Assembly (NCBI RefSeq): GCF_020215645.1
Contig: NZ_CP084058.1
Coordinates: 4,836,001 to 4,900,000, forward strand
Length of the DNA: 64,000 nucleotides
Reading direction: 5' to 3'
Source of the DNA: Nonomuraea gerenzanensis
GTDB taxonomy: Bacteria; Actinomycetota; Actinomycetes; Streptosporangiales; Streptosporangiaceae
Part shown: positions 37,826 through 46,142 of the stretch, in pieces
How the letters are laid out: each line of letters begins with the position of its first letter
How positions within the stretch are numbered: the stretch's first letter is position 1
The notes under the pieces: model-generated
Seen by the model: only the letters and a program-made list of their open reading frames with translations
Told to the model about the DNA's origin: nothing
Database searches by the model: none
Program-made: the position numbers and the translations under genes

Positions 37826-38571
37826 TGGAGACTCTCGGCAGGGTGCTCGTCGTCGTGCCGACCTACAACGAGCGCGACAACCTGCCGGCGATCGTCGAAC
37901 GGGTGCGGGCCGCCGTCCCCGACGCCCACGTGCTCATCGCCGACGACAACAGCCCCGACGGCACCGGGGAGGTCGCCGACGGGCTCGCCGCCGACGACGA
38001 CCACGTGCGCGTCCTGCACCGGCCCGGCAAGCAGGGGCTCGGCGCCGCGTACATCGCCGGGTTCCGCTGGGGGCTGGACGAGGGCTACGACGTCCTGGTC
38101 GAGATGGACGCCGACGGCTCACACCAGCCCGAGGAGCTGCCGAAGCTGCTGGAGGCGCTGACCGACGGCGCCGACCTGGCGATCGGCTCGCGGTACGTGC
38201 CCGGCGGCAAGGTCGTCAACTGGCCGCAGCGGCGCGAGCTGCTGTCGAAGGGCGCCAACATCTACACCCGGGTGATGCTCGGCCTGCCCGTACGCGACGC
38301 GACCGCCGGCTTCCGCGCCTACCGGGCCGCCACGCTGGAGAAGGTGGGCCTGGCGGGGGTGGAGTCACAGGGCTACTGCTTCCAGGTGGACCTGACGCTG
38401 CGTACGGCCCGGCACGGGCTGCGGGTGGTGGAGGTGCCGATCACGTTCGTGGAGCGTACGGTCGGCAAGAGCAAGATGAGCGGCAAGGTGATGTCCGAGG
38501 CGCTCTGGCGGATCGGCATGTGGGGCGTGTCCGGGCTGCCCAAGCGCCTCAGGGGCCCCACCCGCGACTGA
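37822..38571 (+). CDS. ppm: Polyprenol monophosphomannose synthase
   Basis: 249-residue GT2 glycosyltransferase that transfers mannose from GDP-mannose to polyprenyl phosphate, the donor for protein O-mannosylation and lipoglycans. Motifs: [21 protein letters not shown], the DxD-type [13 protein letters not shown] and GSRYVPGG. It is soluble, without the C-terminal membrane helices of the eukaryotic form, and probably docks on Lnt. The ATGA overlap with lnt means coupled translation. Its GDP-mannose could come from the nucleotidyltransferase at the left end of the window, but this is inference. Confidence 0.94.
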   Translation: MMETLGRVLVVVPTYNERDNLPAIVERVRAAVPDAHVLIADDNSPDGTGEVADGLAADDDHVRVLHRPGKQGLGAAYIAGFRWGLDEGYDVLVEMDADGSHQPEELPKLLEALTDGADLAIGSRYVPGGKVVNWPQRRELLSKGANIYTRVMLGLPVRDATAGFRAYRAATLEKVGLAGVESQGYCFQVDLTLRTARHGLRVVEVPITFVERTVGKSKMSGKVMSEALWRIGMWGVSGLPKRLRGPTRD

Positions 38572-38592
38572 GGGGCTGCCCCGTGCGGTGTG

Positions 38593-39012
38593 TCAGGCCT
38601 CCTCGGAGGCCAGGGCCCGCGGAGCGGTCAGCCGCGCGGACAGGGCCCAGCGGCCGGGGCCGAAGACGGCGATGAGCAGGAAACCCCAGCAGAAGAGGGC
38701 CGCCTTCTCGCCGCCGTTCTCGATCGGGAACAACGCCTGGGGCTGGTGCACGACGAAGTAGGCGTACGCCATGGTGCCCGAGCAGATCACGGCGGCGGCG
38801 CGGGTGGCCACCCCGAGCACGACGAGGGTGCCGGCGACCAGCTCGATGGCCGCGGCCCACCAGCCCGGCCATTGCGCGAAGCTCGGCGCCGGGCCCTGCG
38901 GCCCGCCCAGCACGTTGAAAAGGGTCGCCGCGCCGTGGCAGGCGAACAACAGCCCCAGCACGAAACGGTAGCAAGCCAGGAACAGCCCCTGCTGTTTGAT
39001 CAGCGTATCCAC
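38593..39012 (-). CDS. DoxX family membrane protein
   Basis: 139 residues with four hydrophobic helices: FLACYRFVLGLLFACHG, AAIELVAGTLVVLGVA, AAVICSGTMAYAYFVVH and ALFCWGFLLIAVFG. These, with the HGxxxL and FxxWP segments, match the DoxX/TQO-small-subunit-like family. In mycobacteria a DoxX protein associates with superoxide dismutase and a thiosulfate sulfurtransferase, but roles vary. The GTG start has GGGAGG about 9 nt upstream. A perfect CebR-type operator lies 70 bp upstream. Convergent with ppm. Confidence 0.82.
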   Translation of the reverse strand: MDTLIKQQGLFLACYRFVLGLLFACHGAATLFNVLGGPQGPAPSFAQWPGWWAAAIELVAGTLVVLGVATRAAAVICSGTMAYAYFVVHQPQALFPIENGGEKAALFCWGFLLIAVFGPGRWALSARLTAPRALASEEA

Positions 39013-39548
39013 GGACGACGTCCTCCCGACGAGATGAAACCGGCCATGCAGATCTGTTTCCCGGGCGCGGGTGGAAATGCATGGGAGCGCTCCCACGAGC
39101 ATCAAGAATTCGCCATGCGCATGTCAACCGATGGCTGGTCGGCGAAGGTCGGTGGATGAAACGGTTCAGCTCGGCTTACGTGGCCGGATACTCGGCACCT
39201 AAAGTTTTCTTGACCGTGAAATTTTCACCTGGTGGAGGTGCTGGATGGTGTTGTTCTCGGCGCCGACATTGCCCCGGTAATTGTCGGTGCTCACGGATGA
39301 GAGCTCGACCGCACCCCGCCGGTGATGGTTCTCTTCACGCGCGTCTTCAGCTTTCCTTTCGCGGCAACCTTAGGAAAAGCGCCTGTCGCCGGCCTTTCGC
39401 TGCCCTGTCGCCATCCCGGGCCCGACGTCGAGGCGGGGCGCGGCGGCGGGCGTCGTGCGGCAGAATCTTCTCGTCGGGTTCGGCAGTGGCGATGACGGCA
39501 GGAGCAGGTTTGTCACACCGCGAGCAGCCGGAGGACGAGGGGCCCAGG
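39013..39548. other. Divergent regulatory gap between doxX and the SARP regulator
   Basis: 536 bp without a convincing gene. It holds a CebR-type box (39082-39095), a TTGACC hexamer (39210-39215) directly before a 13-bp palindrome GTGAAATTTTCAC (39216-39228), and a spaced inverted repeat TTTCCT/AGGAAA (39352-39377). The region is more AT-rich than its neighbours, as expected for a control region. Confidence 0.55.
39082..39095. promoter_or_regulatory. CebR/LacI-type operator
   Basis: TGGGAGCGCTCCCA is a perfect 14-bp palindrome identical to the binding site of the cellobiose repressor CebR in Streptomyces. It is 70 bp upstream of doxX and 454 bp upstream of the SARP gene. No cellobiose genes are in the window, so a regulator encoded elsewhere would have to bind. 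Confidence 0.6.
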
Positions 39549-42500
39549 ATGACCTGGTTCGGCCTTCTGGGCCAGCTGGAGGTGGTGCGGGCCGGCCGGC
39601 GCATCGCGGTCCCGGCCGCCAAGCAGCGGATCGCCCTGGCCACCCTGCTGGTGCACGCCAACCACTACGTCTCCAGCGACCAGCTCATCGGCCACATGTG
39701 GCCCGGCGCCGCCCCCGTCAACGCGCAGGCGGCGTTGCACACGCACATCGCGCGCCTGCGTCACGCGCTCGGCGGCGACGGGGAGCGGCTGATCCAGACC
39801 CGGCAGCAGGGCTATCTCATCCGGCTCGGCACCGGCGAGCTGGACCTCACGCAGTTCCGCGACCTCGTCCGCAGGGCCGGGCACGCGGCGCGCGCGGCAA
39901 GCCCGGCGGGCCCGGCGGAGGTCACCCTGCTCCAGGAGGCTCTGGCCCTGTGGCGCGGGCCGGCCCTGACCGACATCCCCGCGGAGTCGCTGCGCCACGA
40001 CCACGCCGTCCGGCTGGGCGAGGAGCGGCTCCAGGCCCTGGAACGCTGGCTCGAACTCGCCCTCCAGAACGGCCGGCACGAGGAGATCGTCCCCGAGCTG
40101 ACCGCCGCGACCGCCGCGCACCCCTTACGCGAGCGGCTGTGGGCCCAGCTCATGCTCGCCCTCTACCGCTCCGGCCGCCAGGCGGAGGCCCTGCAGGCCT
40201 ACCACACCGTCGCGGAGCTGCTGAACGACGAGCTGGGCGTCCCTCCAGGCAACGAGCTACGCCGGCTGCACCAGTCGATCCTGGTCACCGACCCCGCGCT
40301 CAGCCTGCGGCCCGCCGCCCAGGCACCGCCAGCGCCGGAGCTGCGCCCGCGACAGCTCCCCACCGACATCGCCACCTTCACCGGCCGCGCCGACCAGCTC
40401 CAGGCCCTGGACCGGCTGCTGGCCCCGGCCACCTACGGCCAGGCGACCCGGCTCCCGGCCGCTGACCTCCAGGCGACCCGGTTCCCGGCCGCTGACGGCC
40501 AGGCGACCCGGCTCCCGCCCGCTGACGGTCAGGCGACCCGGCTGCCGGCCCCGGCCGCCGACGGGCGGGCGACCCGGCCGGTCAGGATCGCCGCGATCAC
40601 CGGCACCGCCGGCGTCGGCAAGACCGCCCTGGCCGTGCACTGGGCCCACCACGCCCACCGGCACTTCCCCGACGGCCAGCTGTACGTCGACCTGCGCGGC
40701 TTCGGCCCGAGCCAGCCCCTGGACCCCGCGGCCGCGCTGGAGACGCTGCTCCTCGGCCTGAACATCCCGGTCGAGCGGATCCCCACCGAGCTCGACGCCC
40801 GCTCGGCGCTCCTGCGCAGCGCGCTCGCGCAACGCGGCGTGCTGCTGGTCCTGGACAACGCGCGCGACGCGGCGCAGGTCCGCCCGCTGCTGCCCGGCTC
40901 CGACTGCGTCGTCCTGATCACCAGTCGCGACCAGTTGCGTGCGCTGTCCGTACACGGTGACACCATGCACGTGCCCCTCGCCGTCCTGTCCCCGGGTGAG
41001 TCCGCGGACCTGCTCGCCGCCGTCCTCGGCGGCGACCGGGCGCGGGCCGAGCCGGAGGCCACCACCGAGCTGGCACGCCTGTGCGCGCACCTGCCCCTGG
41101 CGTTGCGGATCGCGGCGGCCAACCTCGCGTCGGACCACGACCAGAGCCTCGCCGGCTACGTCGCCGAACTGCGCGCCGGCGACCCGCTCACCACGTTGCG
41201 GATCGACGGCGACGAGCAGACCGCCATCCGCGCCACCCTGGACCTCTCCTACGCCGCCCTGCCGGGATCGGCGCAGGCGGTGTTCCGGCTGCTCGGACTC
41301 GTACCCGGGCTTGACTTCACCCCCGAGGCCACCGCCGCGCTGAGCGGCTCCGCGGTGGCGGAGGCCAGGCGCGAGCTCGACCGGCTGGCCGGCGCGCACC
41401 TGATCCATCGCTCCGCCCCCGGCCGCTACCGCTTCCACGACCTGCTGCGCCTGTACGCCGCCGAACGCGCCCGCGAGGAGGAGAGCCCGGAGAAACCGGC
41501 ACAGGCCAGACAGCGGCTGTACGACTGGTATCTACTGAGCACCCGCGCCGCCGGCGAGCGCATCCATCCCACCTGGTCCAGGCTGCCGCCGCCGGCGAGC
41601 CATGCCGACGTGCCGGCGGCCGTCTTCGACGATCCAGGGGCGGCGAGGGAGTGGCTGGCCGCCGAGCACGGCAATCTCGTCGCCGCGATCCACGAGGCGG
41701 TGGCCGCCGGTCCGCGTCAGGCCGCGTGGCGGCTCTTCGACGCGATGCGCAGCCACTTCTGGACGGGCCGGCGCATGAGCGACTGGCTGTCCTGCGGCGA
41801 GGCGGCCGTGGCCGCGGCCCGCGACGAGGGCGACGCCATGGCCATGGCCGCGGCCCTGCGGGGCCTGGCGACCGCCCGCTCCTACCAGGAACCGTTCGAG
41901 GCCATCTCCCTGCTCACCCGGGCCATCGCCTTCGCCGACGAGGCCGGGTGGTGGGAGGGCAAGAGCACGATCCTGGCGGGCCTGGCCAACACCTACTGGC
42001 GGCTCGGCCGGCTCGACGACGCGGTTCGCCACCTCGAAGCAGGCATGCGGCTGGACGAGCGGACCGGCAAGACGCTCATGCGGGCCAACAAACACATCAA
42101 CCTGGCGGTGGTGCACACCCAGCTCGGCAACCTGCGGGTCGCGTTCGACCACCTCACCCAGGCCCGGCGGCTCCAGCCGGACCGCAGCGGCGTCACGCAC
42201 ACCAACCTCGGTGAGGTCTGCCACCTGCTGGGACGCTTCGAGGAGGCGCTGGAGCACCTCAAGGAGTCGCAGGCCCGCATGGCGGCGAGCGGGCATCACG
42301 CCGGCGAGCCCTACTGCCTGCTCGTCCTCACCGATCTGCACTGTGACCTCGGCCACCGTGCCGAGGCGCTGCGGTTCGGCGAGCAGGCGCTGGCCCGCAG
42401 CCGCGACATCGAGGACCGCCACGCCGAGGCGCTGGCGCTCAACGCCCTGGGCCGGGTCCACCGCGCCGCCGATCGGCCCGCCCAGGCCCTCGAACATCAC

Positions 42501-42890
42501 CGGCAGGCCATCGAGACGGCCGGCGACGACAATCTGTTCCCCCGGGCCTTCGCCCTGATCGGGCTGGCCGAGGCCGTCGCGGACCACGCCGAGGCGTGCG
42601 CCTTCGCCGAGCAGGCACTCCAGCTCGCCCGCGAACGCTCCTTCCGGCTCCTGGAGGGGCTCGCGCTGACCGCCCTCGCCGACCGCGCCCTGGCCGCGGG
42701 GGATCGCGCGGCAGCGGTACGGCAGGCGGAGCTCGCCCTGAGCGTCCACCGCGCCACCGGCCACCGCCTGGGCGAGGCCCGCACCCTGCGACTGCTCGGG
42801 GAGGCGGGGCATGGGGCGGGATCGGGGGAGCGGGCCGCCGCGCTGTTCGGCGAGATCGGCATCGCCCGGGGATCCCGGCCGGGCGGCTGA
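39549..42890 (+). CDS. AfsR/SARP-type regulator with NTPase and TPR domains
   Basis: 1113 residues. Winged-helix DNA-binding domain (1-95; TWFGLLGQLEVVRAGRRI), bacterial transcriptional activation domain (100-245; YRSGRQAEALQAYHTVAELLNDELGVPPG), a repeat-containing linker (297-343), an NB-ARC ATPase (P-loop GTAGVGKTA near 355, then LLVLDNARD and LPLALRIAA), and C-terminal TPR repeats from about 700. This is the AfsR layout; such proteins activate secondary metabolism, often under Ser/Thr kinase control. A TTA codon at 40125-40127 may make translation dependent on the rare leucyl-tRNA. ATG 39549 is chosen since SARPs begin with MxFGLLG. The stop lies in an 18-bp repeat array. Confidence 0.9.
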   Translation: MTWFGLLGQLEVVRAGRRIAVPAAKQRIALATLLVHANHYVSSDQLIGHMWPGAAPVNAQAALHTHIARLRHALGGDGERLIQTRQQGYLIRLGTGELDLTQFRDLVRRAGHAARAASPAGPAEVTLLQEALALWRGPALTDIPAESLRHDHAVRLGEERLQALERWLELALQNGRHEEIVPELTAATAAHPLRERLWAQLMLALYRSGRQAEALQAYHTVAELLNDELGVPPGNELRRLHQSILVTDPALSLRPAAQAPPAPELRPRQLPTDIATFTGRADQLQALDRLLAPATYGQATRLPAADLQATRFPAADGQATRLPPADGQATRLPAPAADGRATRPVRIAAITGTAGVGKTALAVHWAHHAHRHFPDGQLYVDLRGFGPSQPLDPAAALETLLLGLNIPVERIPTELDARSALLRSALAQRGVLLVLDNARDAAQVRPLLPGSDCVVLITSRDQLRALSVHGDTMHVPLAVLSPGESADLLAAVLGGDRARAEPEATTELARLCAHLPLALRIAAANLASDHDQSLAGYVAELRAGDPLTTLRIDGDEQTAIRATLDLSYAALPGSAQAVFRLLGLVPGLDFTPEATAALSGSAVAEARRELDRLAGAHLIHRSAPGRYRFHDLLRLYAAERAREEESPEKPAQARQRLYDWYLLSTRAAGERIHPTWSRLPPPASHADVPAAVFDDPGAAREWLAAEHGNLVAAIHEAVAAGPRQAAWRLFDAMRSHFWTGRRMSDWLSCGEAAVAAARDEGDAMAMAAALRGLATARSYQEPFEAISLLTRAIAFADEAGWWEGKSTILAGLANTYWRLGRLDDAVRHLEAGMRLDERTGKTLMRANKHINLAVVHTQLGNLRVAFDHLTQARRLQPDRSGVTHTNLGEVCHLLGRFEEALEHLKESQARMAASGHHAGEPYCLLVLTDLHCDLGHRAEALRFGEQALARSRDIEDRHAEALALNALGRVHRAADRPAQALEHHRQAIETAGDDNLFPRAFALIGLAEAVADHAEACAFAEQALQLARERSFRLLEGLALTALADRALAAGDRAAAVRQAELALSVHRATGHRLGEARTLRLLGEAGHGAGSGERAAALFGEIGIARGSRPGG
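40437..40577 (+). repeat. 30-bp coding minisatellite in the SARP gene
   Basis: About 4.5 copies of a 30-bp unit encode a decapeptide repeat (GQATRLPAAD). It lies in the linker between the SARP activation domain and the NB-ARC domain. The fourth copy carries a 6-bp insertion that keeps frame. Confidence 0.9.
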
Positions 42891-43028
42891 TCCCGGGCGG
42901 ACGGCTGATCCCGGCCGGGCGGCTGATCTCGGATGGGCGGCTGCTTCCGAGCGGCCGGCTGGTCTCAGGCGAGCGGGTGATCTCGGGCGGCGGGCTGGTC
43001 TCGGGTGGGCGGCTGACTCCAGGCCGGG
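42885..43028. repeat. 18-bp minisatellite overlapping the SARP stop codon
   Basis: Eight imperfect copies of an 18-bp unit (consensus GGCTGATCTCGGNNGGGC). The first copy contains the TGA stop of the SARP gene. The intergenic copies have drifted but keep the 18-bp period exactly. Confidence 0.85.
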
Positions 43029-43175
43029 CGGGGCTGATGCCGGCGCCCTCGGCGGCAGCCCCTACGCCGACCAGGGGCGCCATCAGGGACATCCCTGATT
43101 TGCCATCGCCCCCGGAACGCCCGGCGGCCTCCCAGCGTTGTCCTAGCTGTAACGCGCGTGCGAATCGAGGAAACG

Positions 43176-43670
43176 ATGCGGCTCCTGCTCTTCCTGGCCT
43201 TCCTGGTCGTGCCCGTCCTGGAGATCTGGCTGCTCATCCAGGTCGGATCGGTGATCGGCGGGCCCGCGACCGTCGCCCTGCTCATCGCCGACAGCCTGCT
43301 GGGCGCCTGGCTGGTACGCCGCGAGGGCCGCCGCGCCTGGAAGGCGCTGCGGACCGCGCTGGAGTCGGGCCGCATGCCCGACAAGGAGCTGGCCGACGGC
43401 GGCATCATCCTGGTGGGCGGCACGCTGCTGCTGACGCCGGGCTTCTTCACGGACGTGTTCGGGTTCCTGTGCCTGATCCCGTTCACCCGGCCGATGATGC
43501 GGCGGCTGGGCTCATGGTTCTTCGAGCGCCGGATCAAGAAGCTGGCCGCCGCGTCGCCGTACGCGAACCTGTTCCCGCCGTCCTCCGGCTTCCCCGGCGC
43601 GGACGCGTCGCAGGGTGGCGGCGGCCGGGTGGTGCACGGCGAGGTCATCCGCGAGGACCGCGACTCCTAG
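43176..43670 (+). CDS. fxsA: FxsA family membrane protein
   Basis: 164-residue cytoplasmic membrane protein with about three to four hydrophobic segments: LLFLAFLVVPVLEIWLLIQVG, PATVALLIADSLLGAWLVRR, then GGIILVGGTLLLTPGFFTDVFGFL. FxsA in Escherichia coli relieves exclusion of phage T7 by the F plasmid; in actinobacteria the role is unknown. The characteristic E-[IL]-W-L-L-I and TPGFxTDxxG motifs are present. The ATG has GAGG 5 nt upstream; a GTG at 43158 is less likely. The C-terminal 50 residues are polar. Confidence 0.9.
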   Translation: MRLLLFLAFLVVPVLEIWLLIQVGSVIGGPATVALLIADSLLGAWLVRREGRRAWKALRTALESGRMPDKELADGGIILVGGTLLLTPGFFTDVFGFLCLIPFTRPMMRRLGSWFFERRIKKLAAASPYANLFPPSSGFPGADASQGGGGRVVHGEVIREDRDS

Positions 43671-43745
43671 CAGCCGGTTCCCTGCCAGGTATGGGCCGGG
43701 GTTCCCGGGCAGGCGTCCTCCGTCTGGCGACCCCGGGGAGGATGC

Positions 43746-44334
43746 ATGCCGTACGTGGACAGGATCGCCGAGCCGTGGGGGGCGCGCACACCGTACGGAC
43801 CGGGCGAGCCCTGACCCGTACGCGTGGCCGCCTTTCTCGAGCCCGGCCTGCGCGAGCAGGACGTGGACCGCTGGATGCAGAGCGCGAGCCTGCTGCACAG
43901 CAACGGCGACGGCCTCGGCATCGCGGTCGAGGACGGCCGCGTCGCCGGTGTGCGGGGCCGCGCGGCCGGCCGCGTGAACCGCGGCAGGCTCGGGCCCAAG
44001 GATCTGTACGGCCGGCAGGCCGGCAACGCGCCCGACCGGCTGCGCCGCCCCCTCGTCCGCGAGCACGGCCGCCCGGTCGAGGCGAGCTGGGACACCGCGA
44101 TGGAGCGCGTCACCCGCAGGGCCCCGGGCTGGTGCTGCTGGCCGACTTCCGGCACCTCTACCGGGTCGCGTCCGGCGTCTCCCTGACTGGGAGCTGCTCG
44201 CCCAGGCGGCCCGGGGCGCCAGGCGCGCCGACCTGCTGGAGCTCGCCGGGCGTCGCCACCCGCAGCCGCTGCGGCAGCCGCGCTGGGCCCACGCCCGGCT
44301 GAAGGAGTCGGCCACCCAGCCGCTGGTCAGCTAG
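43746..44334 (+). pseudogene. Decayed molybdopterin oxidoreductase gene
   Basis: From ATG 43746 the frame reads a typical N-terminus (MPYVDRIAEPWGARTPYGPGEP) and then meets TGA at 43812-43814 where homologues, as I remember them, have Trp (TGG). The same frame then continues convincingly (REQDVDRWMQSASLLHSNGDGL, GRVNRGRLGPKDLYGRQAG, PLVREHGRPVEASWDTAMERV), which is the start of a large molybdopterin-dependent oxidoreductase. After about 44125 similarity shifts frame (GLVLLADFRHLYRVASG) and shifts again for the last part (ADLLELAGRRHP, ending LKESATQPLVS at 44334). The catalytic bulk is deleted. A nonsense change, two frameshifts and a large deletion make it a pseudogene. Confidence 0.7.
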
Positions 44335-44349
44335 CCGTCCGGGAAAGAA

Positions 44350-44376
44350 AAACCCCCGGGCACGGCCCGGGGGTTT
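44350..44376. terminator. Strong intrinsic terminator after rbpA
   Basis: AAACCCCCGGGC and GCCCGGGGGTTT form a perfect 12-bp stem with an ACG loop. On the minus strand the stem is followed by a T-run (TTCTTTC). It lies 15 bp past the rbpA stop. Confidence 0.88.
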
Positions 44377-44391
44377 CACCGTGAGAGGAGG

Positions 44392-44736
44392 TCAGGCGCT
44401 CTTCCGACGCTGTGCCCGCAAAACCGCGAGCCGCTCGTTGAGCACCTCCTCAAGGTCTTCGATGGACCGCCGCTCCAGAAGCATGTCCCAATGTGTCCGT
44501 GGGGGCTTGGTCTTCTTGGACTCCGGCTGCTCGCCGTCCACCCGCACCGCGGTGGCGCCGCACATGCGGCACTCCCAGGTGGCGGGGATCTCAGCCTCGG
44601 CAGCAAGCGGAACCTCGAAGCGATGGCCCTTAGGACAGGTGTAGGACACCTCCTGGCGCGGGGCCAGATCCGTGTTACGGTCGTTCTCGTAGCTGGTTGC
44701 CCCGAGCCGGGTGCCACGAAGCGCGCGCTCGCCCAT
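44392..44736 (-). CDS. rbpA: RNA polymerase-binding protein RbpA
   Basis: 114 residues, the normal length. RbpA binds the primary sigma factor and RNA polymerase and stabilises the open promoter complex. Features: MGERALRGTRLGATSYENDRN N-terminal tail, a zinc-type fold with C34-PKGH and C56-RMC59, the basic linker ESKKTKPPRTHWDMLLERR, and the C-terminal sigma-interaction helix SIEDLEEVLNERLAVLR. The ATG has GGAGG about 9 nt upstream. A perfect SigR consensus promoter lies 50 bp upstream of the predicted leader, as in Streptomyces coelicolor, and a strong terminator follows. Confidence 0.96.
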   Translation of the reverse strand: MGERALRGTRLGATSYENDRNTDLAPRQEVSYTCPKGHRFEVPLAAEAEIPATWECRMCGATAVRVDGEQPESKKTKPPRTHWDMLLERRSIEDLEEVLNERLAVLRAQRRKSA

Positions 44737-44793
44737 GTCTAAATGCCTCCTACAGGGCCCCCTTGCGTGGGGGGTCTGTCTCCCACGGTGTCT

Positions 44794-44820
44794 AACGCTT
44801 GGTACCGTGATGGGATTCCC
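44794..44820 (-). promoter_or_regulatory. SigR-type promoter of rbpA
   Basis: On the minus strand GGGAAT (44820-44815), exactly 18 bp, then GTT (44796-44794). This equals the SigR consensus GGGAAT-N18-GTT. Transcription would start near 44786, about 50 nt before the start codon. Confidence 0.8.
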
Positions 44821-44995
44821 ACCCTCGGGGTGATCCAATCGCGCTTGGGGCCTCGGTTCTTCAGATGATCGGCGATCCAGGCGCGCGTACTGCGACGATG
44901 TGCTGCTCCAGGCGTCGGCGCGTACACCACGGGCCAAAAATAAGCCATTTTGTCGTTGGCCGATTCGAGCACGATCGCGTAAAGCACCGTCCGCC

Positions 44996-45382
44996 TCACG
45001 CCGAAGCGGGGGCGGGCTCGAACAGCTCGACCAGGTTGCCGGCGGGGTCGGTGAGCAGGATCTGCCGGCCGCCAGGGCCCGCGACCAGGTCGCCGAGGAA
45101 GGACAGCCCGGCGCCGCGGAGCCGGTCGATCTCGGCGTCGAGGTCATCGACGACGAGATGGATGCGGTTGCGCCCCGCGGCGGTGCCCTCGGGGGTGGCG
45201 CGGGCGCCGCTGCTGGCCGGGCCTGACAGCAGCAGCCGCAGCGGGCCGCGTACGACGTCGGCGAAGGCGGGCGCGGCGTCCAGGCGCACGGAGAAGCCGA
45301 AGTGGGTGGTGTAGAAGGCGACGGCGGCGGCCACGTCGTCGACGAGGTAACGCACGGCGGCGTACTGGTCGGATGCGGTCAT
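44996..45382 (-). CDS. VOC (glyoxalase/bleomycin resistance) superfamily protein
   Basis: 128 residues, one vicinal-oxygen-chelate unit made of two beta-alpha-beta-beta-beta modules: VRYLVDDVAAAVAFYTTHFGFSVRL and NRIHLVVDDLDAEIDRLRGAG, ending DPAGNLVELFEPA. The H and E positions of the metal site are present (H in NRIHLVV, E in NLVELFE). There is no cysteine, so it is not the arsenical lyase ArsI despite the ArsR-phosphatase partner. The start overlaps the stop of the upstream fusion gene (ATGA), so the two are co-translated. Substrate unknown. Confidence 0.88.
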   Translation of the reverse strand: MTASDQYAAVRYLVDDVAAAVAFYTTHFGFSVRLDAAPAFADVVRGPLRLLLSGPASSGARATPEGTAAGRNRIHLVVDDLDAEIDRLRGAGLSFLGDLVAGPGGRQILLTDPAGNLVELFEPAPASA

Positions 45383-46128
45383 GACGGGACCTCCTGGGTC
45401 GTCAGGACGGGCAGCAGGTAGCGGATCCGGGTGTCGATCTCCGCCGCGACGCTCAGCAGGCCGGCGGCGTCCGCCGAAGCCGGATCCGGGACGCTCCAGT
45501 GGAGCCGGTGAGGCTGCCCGGGAAAGCCGGGGAAGACCTCGCGGACCCTGTCGCAGAGGCTGATCACGTAGTCGAAGCGGCGGCCGGCCACGGTGTCGAG
45601 GTGGCGCGGGCGCCGGCCCCGCACGTCGATGCCGTAGTGCTCGCGCAGGACGGCCACGGCGCCGGGGTGCAGCTCCGGCCGGGGCCGGCTGCCGGCGCTG
45701 GCCGCCTCGACGCGGCCACCGGTGCGGTGGCGCAGCAGGGCCTCCGCGATCGGCGAGCGGGCGCTGTTGCCCGTACAGGCGAACAGCACCCTGAGCCGGC
45801 ACGTCGGCGTGGGCGGCGGCGGGGCGGGGGTGAGGCGGAGCGCGGGGTGCAGGGCGGCACCGGTGGCGGCCAGCGCCTGCGCGCAGCGCTCCAGATCGAG
45901 GTGGTAGTAGCTGTCGCGGGCGTCGAAGGTGCTGCGCCGGGCGGTGACCAGCCCGCCGTCGCGCAGCAGCCGCAGGTGGTAGGAGACGAGGTTCTGCGGC
46001 TGGCCGGTCAGCTCCACCAGCTCGCGCACCCGGTAGTCGCTCGTGGCCAGCTCGCTCAGCAGCCGCCACCGCAGCGGGTGGGCGGCCAGCCCGAGGAAGG
46101 CCGGGGTGGTGGGGAGCGATCTCACCAT
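45379..46128 (-). CDS. ArsR-type repressor fused to a low-molecular-weight phosphatase / arsenate reductase
   Basis: 249 residues in two domains. Residues 1-100 are an ArsR winged helix (AAHPLRWRLLSELATSDYRVRELVELTGQPQNLVSYHLRLLRDGGLV). Residues 112-249 are an LMW-PTPase/ArsC-like domain with the CX5R loop CTGNSAR and SPIAEALLRH, and a general-acid DP loop in WSVPDPASA. The protein could couple sensing of arsenical or phosphorylated ligand to an enzyme activity; such fusions occur in actinobacteria. No arsenite exporter is adjacent. A perfect ArsR-type inverted repeat sits 15 bp upstream of the ATG. Overlaps the VOC gene by 4 bp. Confidence 0.9.
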   Translation of the reverse strand: MVRSLPTTPAFLGLAAHPLRWRLLSELATSDYRVRELVELTGQPQNLVSYHLRLLRDGGLVTARRSTFDARDSYYHLDLERCAQALAATGAALHPALRLTPAPPPPTPTCRLRVLFACTGNSARSPIAEALLRHRTGGRVEAASAGSRPRPELHPGAVAVLREHYGIDVRGRRPRHLDTVAGRRFDYVISLCDRVREVFPGFPGQPHRLHWSVPDPASADAAGLLSVAAEIDTRIRYLLPVLTTQEVPS

Positions 46129-46142
46129 GCCTCCGACAATAC

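Noticed and set aside
42885..43028. 18-bp repeat array considered as a replication or partition iteron set.
   Set aside because: It overlaps the end of a regulator gene, there is no replication or partition gene, and the units drift as in a coding minisatellite.
43824..44186. An intact small gene of 120 codons.
   Set aside because: The sequence upstream of it in the same frame, across a TGA, is clearly part of the same protein, and it ends in an out-of-frame tail; a pseudogene explains it better.
42596..44302. A 568-codon plus-strand open frame running from the SARP 3' end through fxsA into the pseudogene.
   Set aside because: It overlaps two recognised genes out of frame. Only its last part, antique coding sequence shifted by a frameshift in the pseudogene, is meaningful, and that is described there.
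44996..45382. ArsI-type organoarsenical lyase.
   Set aside because: The protein has no cysteine, which ArsI needs to bind trivalent arsenicals.
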